The translations under genes were made by a program, and so were the position numbers. Of a stretch of 64,000 nt of DNA, positions 56,660-64,000 are shown in pieces (positions within the stretch are counted from its first letter, which is position 1; the number at the start of each line of letters is the position of its first letter). Below the pieces are notes generated by a model. That model saw nothing but the letters and a program-made list of their open reading frames with translations. It ran no database searches and had not been told where the DNA came from. The stretch comes from Trichopria drosophilae. Lineage: Eukaryota; Arthropoda; Insecta; Hymenoptera; Diapriidae. The DNA lies in assembly GCA_030407085.1 (NCBI GenBank), contig CM059587.1, forward strand, positions 73,893,001-73,957,000, written 5' to 3'.

Positions 56660-58009
56660 CATATAATAGAATTTAAGTAGAGGAAACGGAATTAGAAACG
56701 TGCATGACCTCATGCAAATGTTTTTGGGCGATGACGTTCCACCGTCACATAAAAAAATGAAATTTCTTAGCGTATAAAGTAAAATCAAGGGATATTCTCT
56801 TTCGAATTTTTGAAAATAGAATTTTCGGTGAAGCAATTTAATTTTTTTTCATATTAGTCTCAGTCTAATTTCTTTCAGCACATTTTAATAGATACTTATG
56901 TATTATTAAGTAATACAAAAATATTTTTTGCTGTGGTGGTCAATATCGTTTCTCTTAATTTTATTATATTGCGGCTACGTCGGTAAACTAAAAATTTAGT
57001 TGCAAATTTGGGTGCAATAAGGTGCAATTTAAATGTACACGATTTTTAATAATTGTTAATAAGTAACAGTGTAAAAATGATTTCACGCACTATTTTAAAC
57101 ACGCGCAAATATAATTCCATCAAGATTGTTAAATATGCATTATTAATATAAATAAAAAGCCATTATTAATAGATTTTAGTAAAATATATTTCAGCTTGAG
57201 TCCTTAGTACTTTGGAATGTATGTATGTCATAAATATCTTAATATATTTTAATAATTTCTGTTAGATAATGCTATTGATATTGCTTTTTATTTTGTACAT
57301 TAAGTAGAAAACGTATATTATTTATTGTAAATATATTGTTATCAAATATTTGAATCCATGTATATTGTAGACTGTATTATGTTCAACAAAAATTTAGTAT
57401 TCTTTGATAGCTCTATAGACCATTAAATACGAACAGATTTAATGTCCTGCGCTTTAAAAAATATTTTAAATAACTTTCGATTGTGCATTTAATATTGTAT
57501 AATAGGCAGTGAATATTTTCATTGGAGTGAATTTGTTTGTAAGTTTAATGAATGAATGTATTTTGTTTATAAAATGTACCCAAAACTGTGAGTGATTTTG
57601 TAACTAATAGACCAATTTTATATTGCCGACAATTATTGTATATTGATGAAAATAAAAAGCTTCATATTCATTAATATTAGGTTATGTGTATTCTACTTAT
57701 TGTCAATTTAACATTATACTGTAAACAGTTTTCGGAAAATTACTTGTTTCAGCTATCTCTTTCTTAAATATATTAGCCACCGGAACCCAGTTGAAAATTT
57801 GAATTTTTAAAGACAAAATAAAGCATTTGCACCCATTTTTTTAAATCCAGTATAAGGGGGAGTCGAAGAAGTGCATAACGCTGCATTTAAGTCAATATTT
57901 ATTTAACATTATGATTTATAAACAAATAAACAACTAAAAACCGTAATTTTTATAGAACAAATTCAATATTTTTAATAATATTTTTAAATTTGCTGGCAAA
58001 TATTCAATT
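56660..58009 (+). other. Probable ankyrin-gene 3' UTR and flank
   Basis: AATAAA signals occur near 57152 and 57651. The transcript end is not determined and no further gene is seen. Confidence 0.4.
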
Positions 58010-58290
58010 AGATCAAGATGAAACTAGGTACTCGGGAGTTGTTGAGGTTGTTGTTTACGAATTTGTACCCAGATTTTGAAAATTCAAAATGGCGCATTGA
58101 ATATGGCCGACCAAAATGTAAAAATTACCTGATCGAGATTAAACTGGGAACTAAGGGGTTTTTGGGGTCGCTGATTACGAATCTGAACTCAGATTTTAAA
58201 AATTCAATATGGCGGATATAATATGGCCGATCAAAAATGTAAAAACTTATCGGATTGACAATACATTTTTGGTCGACCATATTGAATTAA
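58010..58290. repeat. Satellite units, reverse orientation
   Basis: GATTACGAATCTGAACTCAG and TTCAATATGGCGGATATAA are the reverse-oriented form of the 15- and 36-kb satellite. Confidence 0.7.
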
Positions 58291-59383
58291 ATAACACAGA
58301 TTTAAGATTTATTTTATGTTACGATTAATGTTATTACATTTGATTTTTAAAATACAATATAATTAAATAAACTAAACATAATGTTGAATTTGTTGTTAAA
58401 TATTGAAATTGCAAATGTTGAGTTTGCAAATGTTGAGTTTAAATGCTGAAATTGCAAATGTCAACTTTCGCATTGTTGATTAGACCTGTTACTTACCAGT
58501 GAACGATATTTCGTAAATGCAACATAATGTCTAGTGACAATAATTACGTAAAATCACGTTACTAAACACGTTTAGTAGGATATACCCCATATCTTCTCGC
58601 CTGTTTGTACATATATTCAATGGTACTTAGTGTGTTTGAATACATTTTGTAAGTTTATACAGGTCATAGATGTGCCTTTTTCAATTTTTAAATTTAAGAT
58701 CAGACTTAGTAATTTAAAAAATGTTGAATACCAAGTTTCATGACATTATTAAAAAAGTTATTGTCATACATACATTTTTCATTCAATATTCATTCAAAAA
58801 TTCAAATTATTTGTATTAATTAAGGCGTGTATTTTAAAATCAAGTTTCAATTATCCGCTAGATTCAGATTCGTCAGATGTTGAATTTCATTTATATTCTC
58901 ATGAAGATGGTTGCAGGGTTTAACATTTGTAATTAATTCAATAGTTTCTTTCATTGAACGATGGGGACTGAAACGACAAAAAAACTTTCGTTAGAGCGTA
59001 TGTGGTCTCATATTTTTCATATTTGTAATTGGTTTTAATTGAGATCAAATTTCGGTTCGACGTTTTTTACATGGTTACATAACGTTAACCTATACTACTG
59101 GAATTAGCCAGAAAGACAATATGAAGTTGGGATTCGTTTTTCTTTGGAGATTGTGAGAAGTTGCAGTAATATAAAAACTGACTGAAACTGTATAAACTGA
59201 AACAATAAAAATGTTTTCTACTTGACATATTATTCCGTTAAAATATTAGAAAACTAATTAATAATGGTGCATCTAATGAAAATTAACTGAAAATGAACAT
59301 TATCTTCAATTTTAACGTTGGTGCTGTTTCCTGGATCTGTATAAATAGGCTTTTAAGGAGAAATAGAAATCATACTCATAAAA
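58291..59383. other. Intergenic sequence, nothing recognised
   Basis: AT-rich; no supported feature. Confidence 0.4.
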
Positions 59384-59872
59384 AATTTGGTGGGTTTTAT
59401 CCGGCAACGCAATCGGTGGTGATTACATCAATCAAACATTTCAACATGTTGAAATATTCTCCAAGCGCCATCTTTCGGAATCATTTTGATTCCCGAGTAG
59501 GCGGCTTTTTTTAAGAAACATTTTTAAAGAAAAATGTTAAAAATGGTGATTGGAGATGTTAATTATATGAAAAATATGAAGAACCCGAAAATATGTGAAA
59601 AATTCAGAAAAAATAACTGGGAACTTGGAAGAATATTCGGCAGATACTAGGATACGATCCTGGGACCTTTCGATTTACGGTCGAATGCTCTAACCAAATC
59701 AGCATTTTTAACCTTTTTCTTTAAAAATATTTGCTCAAAAAAGCCGCCTGCTCGGGAATCGAAATGATTCCGACAGATGGCGCTTGGAAAATATTTTAAC
59801 CATGTTGAAATGTTTGATTGATACTATCACCACCAATTGCTTTGCCGGATAAACCCCACCAAATTTGAATTT
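59384..59872. mobile_element. Foldback element with tRNA-like loop
   Basis: The left arm (59384-59550, AAATTTGGTGGGTTTTATCC...) and the right arm (59698-59872) are ~170-bp inverted copies. The ~150-bp loop contains a tRNA-Tyr-like sequence on the minus strand. Confidence 0.82.
59641..59704 (-). ncRNA. tRNA-Tyr-like relic in the foldback loop
   Basis: On the minus strand GGTTAGAGCAT resembles a box A/D arm. TTCGA-CCGTAAA-TCGAA is a perfect anticodon arm with GTA at the anticodon position, and GGATCGTATCC stands where box B should be. Position 33 is C, not U, and the T loop is altered, so this is a pseudogene or SINE head, not a working tRNA. Confidence 0.65.
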
Positions 59873-60099
59873 AGTATTATTATTTGTATAATATAATCCT
59901 GCAAAAGAATTCTGATTATTCATACTTATATCACTTTTTTCTGCTCACATGAAATAATATTTTTTTTTATCGTTTTTGCTTACTAAATAAAATATACTAA
60001 ACAGGATGTATAAATAGGTATATAATCTTTTTATCAGTTTAATCTTTTGATTATATTTCTTCAACACCAGCAACTGTACTGACTATAGAGATTCTTTTA

Positions 60100-60500
60100 G
60101 ACATATAATACTAGTTTTCGATACAAGTGAATAAAAGTATTTTCTAAGAATGTGAGGAATGCAAGTTCTTTAAAAAAAACATTTTTGTGCATGTGTTGGA
60201 CAGTATGTTTTTGCGTAAGTGTGCGCAAATTGCTATTGAAAATATACAAAATCGAACATAATGCTTGATGTAACAAAGAATAGTTGTTTTCGATGCAAGT
60301 GGGAAAAAGTGTTTTCGAACGAATGTGAGGATTGTGGAACGAGCCGAAGGCGAGTATCGCAAGCACGTTCGTCCAAAAAACATTTCTTCACATGGGCTGA
60401 AATGTATTTTTGTTACAAGTGGGGGTAAAATGCGAAAGAAAAATGTCAAAAGTGTGAAAAATAGCATTTTGCCCACGCAGTAACAAAAATATATTTTATG
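60100..60500. repeat. Hairpin-rich repeat with GAGCCGAAGGCGAGT block
   Basis: TTTTCGAACGAATGTGAGG and GCACGTTCGTCCAAAAAAC pair around GGAACGAGCCGAAGGCGAGT. GGTAAAATGCG and GCATTTTGCCCACGC pair downstream. Short minus-strand frames here are probably not genes. Confidence 0.5.
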
Positions 60501-62569
60501 TATGACTTTTCGGTGCGTAAAGTTGTGCAGAAATGATATTTCGACATTCGTAAAGTACTTTAAAGTACCCCTGGTAGAAATTAAAAAACTTTTATACAAT
60601 TCTTGTATAACATTCTTATTTACCATGTTAAAGGTATAGGGGAAATTGACAGTGTAGGAAAAAATGGACAAATTTCTACCAGGGAATTAAAGTGCAAAAT
60701 GATGTCATGCTTCCTACATCGGTAGAGTAAAATATCACAATCTCGAATGAGAAGTTAATATTTTCAATAATAGAGAATAGGTCTATTTTGCTCTCTAGGT
60801 GCACAAAGTACTATTTACTGCTTCTGCAATTTTTAATCCTTTTAATATGCGTTATACACATAATTTTGGCTATTATATATCTGGTTTATTCCAATAAAAA
60901 TGGAGAATTAGATTTAATAATAATAATAAATTGTCTTTATTGGCCAACAAAATAAAAAATACAGAGCAAACAACCATGTACAATACCAAAAGGCGAGTCA
61001 CAACTTAAAAAAGTTGTTTTACAGAGTGACCTTATATAACCATTTATAAAAAAAATACATAGTTTTTGGTTCAGTAGACTTTTTTTATATAATATTCTCT
61101 ATTTTATGATTTTCTTATAATTATTCCGTCATAAATGTACATTTTTCAAGTTGTACGCTGCAATAAGTAAACGATCATCCAGTCATCTATCACATGAAAC
61201 AAGTCTTTTTAATTTTCCGAACAACGTGATAATAATTTGTATCATTTTCTCCGATTTTTTAAATTAAAACAAACATATTTTACTTATTTTCTTCATGACA
61301 ACTGTCCTTTTTATAATTTCAGAAGATCATGTTTTTTTATAGTATAATACTTTTTTATATTTTATAATACAATATAGCGTTTTTTATGTTATAATACTTT
61401 GACTCATCTCGCGTGCTAAATTACATGAAACACTTTACTATTACACGAATCGAAATTAGGAATCACAAACGAATGAGGAGACGCCAAGAGTATGATTTAT
61501 CGATTGTAAATAATAACATAGCACATATTGATTGTATGTAAAATTAAGTATGTCGAAAAAATATTATTACAAAATTCAACATCAATAAAAAGTGATGCAA
61601 TTGCAATTGTAGAAATCTGTTTCACTAAAAAAGTGTATTTCTAATTGGATTTATATAGAAACTACAAACAAAAATGAAGTAATTCAGGTTTGAAATAAGT
61701 TTGTTTGAGACACACTAGGCGTCGCATCAATCTAAACATAAAGTCGCAAGGTGTTTATAACGTCAGACTACTCCCATTCCCAAATTTGCTAGGAAAAAGG
61801 GAAAATAGAAATCGTAGTCGGTAATGAGTTCTTTTTTGTAATAGTCTGCCTATATTTTTTACTTTTTTCTATCGCATCTTACACATAACTACAACAAAAA
61901 ATATTGTTCTAGGCATGTGCAAAAATGTTATCAGTTCGGGTCGCAAAAGTCAGATTTGTTTCAAAAAATTTGCTGGTTCTTCGTAGTTTTGCACGAGTGA
62001 AAAAGATAAGTTAGATTACCACAGATAAATTTATGTTATTTAAATACTGGGTGTAGACATTAAGGCATTTTTTTTGTTTTAAAAAATTATATGAATTTTC
62101 TCATACAATGATGTCAAATGTATTCATGTCATGAGCACTTGTAATAAAAGTATTGAACATGTCTAGCAGATTTTGTAGAGAGTGTGCGATGTTGTTTTAT
62201 TTTAGTCCTCAACTAACTTTATTTATGACATAATTTATAATTTTGAAATATCTCTTTTAAGTATAAAAATATTAAAATTTATTTCCATGACCTCGGAGTT
62301 ACGTTCCCATGATTTTCATGTACTTACAATCAAAGATACATAAATTCATATAAGACTGCTACTTCCTTTTCCTGCAGCTATTGTTGTAACTTCAGCCCTT
62401 TGAGAAATAAATAAAGGCAACACATGAAAAACCCTGTAAAAACGCCCATCCTTCCTGCTTCCCACAAATCGTTTTTGCAAACAAGACATCACCATCCGAT
62501 TCTGGTTGATTAATAACATCAAGAAATAATATTGTGAAGAAAGATTATCTTTAATTTTAAACGGCATCG
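60501..62569. other. Intergenic sequence with one possible retroelement tail
   Basis: A (TAA)n run followed by ATTGTCTTTATTGGCC at 60917-60946 resembles the 3' end of a minus-strand non-LTR element, without coding support. Nothing else is recognised. Confidence 0.35.
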
Positions 62570-63250
62570 TTAATTTTGAAAAGCAACCCTTTTCTCGGGT
62601 CCACCTGCCTCCGTCGTTTACGATCTTTCACACGTTGGAAAATGGGCGTCGGACATCGATATTTCCCAAACTTCACCTGCACCGCCTATCAGCAATCGTG
62701 TTTTCCTTACAGCTTCGTCACGCGGGGCCTCATGCCCAAAGGCGAAAAATCGCATCCAGCAAAACCAGACTCAGAGTCGCGTACATTTCTATCGCCGACT
62801 TCTGGTGCATAGAATCGAAATCACCCTACAATGGGAGATTTTGGGCCCCGCCCCATCAGCGTGTACGAGTTCGGCTCGCGAATGGGCCCTTCGCGATCTC
62901 CTCGACGAAGTAAATTTGACATTAGCCAAATAAACACATTCAGGTCGGCAACTTTTGAAGTGGTGCCTTGACAAGATCGGCCTGGCCGACCCTTATTGTC
63001 CCTCGAAACGGCGGCACCTTTTTTGCCCCCTCCTGTACCCCCTTGTCGTGGGCCCAACACACCCAGGTACTTCGGGGCATGCGTTGTTCTGGCTTTTGCT
63101 TAGCTTTTCACAAGTCTCAAAGGGACCCCGCGAGTGAGTTCCTTTATTGGGCCAACGATGCTGAAGTGAGCCCGAGATTTCCGGGACAACTGGGGGAGGG
63201 ATAGGTCGGCGAAACTGCGAGTGATCATGCTTCAGACTTGAATGGGGATT
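62570..63250. other. GC- and CpG-rich island, unassigned
   Basis: Composition changes sharply from the AT-rich surroundings, with many CpG dinucleotides. Overlapping short frames on both strands (for example 62576-62812 and 62635-62913) show no family I recognise. It could be a promoter/5' exon of a gene to the right, a non-coding RNA exon or transferred DNA. Confidence 0.4.
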
Positions 63251-64000
63251 TTTGACTTTTCAGTTCGCGTCAATGACATCTAAGAATCAAACGCTAATCG
63301 TGGCGCAAGGACGCAGCACTTTTTTTACACGCCAATCGTTCTTTTAGTAATTGTTGGAATCTTTACGAGTTTCGTGGGCATTTAACCAACGAGTGCCTGA
63401 TCAATTTTATGAGGATTCCGCGAATTCTGGCTCATCGTGTGAGAATTACTCGATTAAATAGTCTGTATGTAAATCCTATTAAGATGTCCTATTTATCAAA
63501 AGAATTTCTGCTTAAGAATCATAATTACTCATGAAAATATTTTTAACAATTTTGTATGCCACTCGGCCAAATCCAGGTTGGCTCCAGGGACAATTTTATG
63601 AATAATGATTCTTTACAAAAACTAATTAAATCGGTTGAAAATATCAAACATGTGGGATGTTCCAAAACCTTACTAGAATTTTTATCCTTTTGTACTATTA
63701 ATTAAGGTTCGAAGGTATAGAGTCAGTGACAAATCTTTTTATTGATCTGTTGATTTTATTCACATATTTTACCATGTCTTCTAGTTTTTCTAATGCGTTA
63801 TATTTTGAAACAGAGTATCGTACTAAGGTTAATTGCGTGTAGCATATTTAAAAATTCTGAACCCCTTTTATCGTCGCAACAGATCGTTACATTCGTCACG
63901 GACTGCGTATTTATGAATATCTTAAATGCTGGTTATTCAATAAATGATATATTGTTTTTTAGCAGTTGATGAAATGCACTTTTCAACGTGTAAAGGGTAT
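63251..64000. other. Right-edge sequence, nothing recognised
   Basis: AT-rich with no supported feature. Confidence 0.4.

Noticed and set aside
59641..59704. Functional tRNA-Tyr gene
   Set aside because: U33 is replaced, the T loop is altered, no proper acceptor stem pairs, and it sits in a foldback loop.
62576..63204. Overlapping short frames as protein-coding genes
   Set aside because: Frames on both strands overlap without domain signal; stop-poor GC-rich sequence explains them.

Overview
The window looks like nuclear DNA from an insect. It is AT-rich and intron-bearing, dominated by transposable elements, with interstitial TTAGG-type repeats and an animal germline Tudor-family gene. Hymenoptera is my best guess from the repeat style, but nothing here proves it. 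There are no operons, CRISPR arrays or prokaryotic signals.

Only two host genes can be supported, both on the + strand. The first is a multi-Tudor-domain gene like insect maternal protein tudor. Five exons (7346-7843, 11157-11750, 12370-12534, 14922-15082, 30397-34456) join in one frame for about 1,825 residues. It holds at least six Tudor cores plus the end of another and an acidic 30-residue tandem repeat at the C terminus. Its 5' end lies outside the window. The second is a small ankyrin-repeat gene (exons 49989-50584 and 56314-56659, 313 residues) with a non-coding segment just upstream; its family is not identified.

Almost everything else is repeat-derived. 1-7316 is a nest of decayed non-LTR retrotransposon copies and TIR elements, ending about 30 bp from a tudor splice acceptor. 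The tudor introns hold a long-TIR DNA transposon with another element inside it (7886-11121), TA-flanked MITEs (11.8-13.5, 17.5, 18.5 kb), an array of a dispersed satellite (15.3-16.7 kb), and two near-identical CR1-like retrotransposons in opposite orientation (19311-21542 minus, 21543-25770 plus). They also hold more retroelement fragments and a foldback element (28671-29935).

Downstream of tudor are a TIR-bounded satellite array (35896-36971), a second copy of the CATGGTGGCC-ended element with a clear 5-bp target duplication (37721-38949), a 689-bp TIR element with an internal repeated motif (39854-40542), a tRNA-derived SINE (41896-42156), several MITEs and foldbacks, a foldback with a tRNA-Tyr-like loop (59384-59872), and an unexplained GC-rich island (62570-63250).

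The strongest unlisted pattern is a short hairpin directly before the (TAAA)n tail of nearly every non-LTR copy. Its stem sequence differs between families but stays paired. The second is the large inverted retrotransposon repeat inside an intron of a probable piRNA-pathway gene, where transcription would give a long double-stranded RNA.
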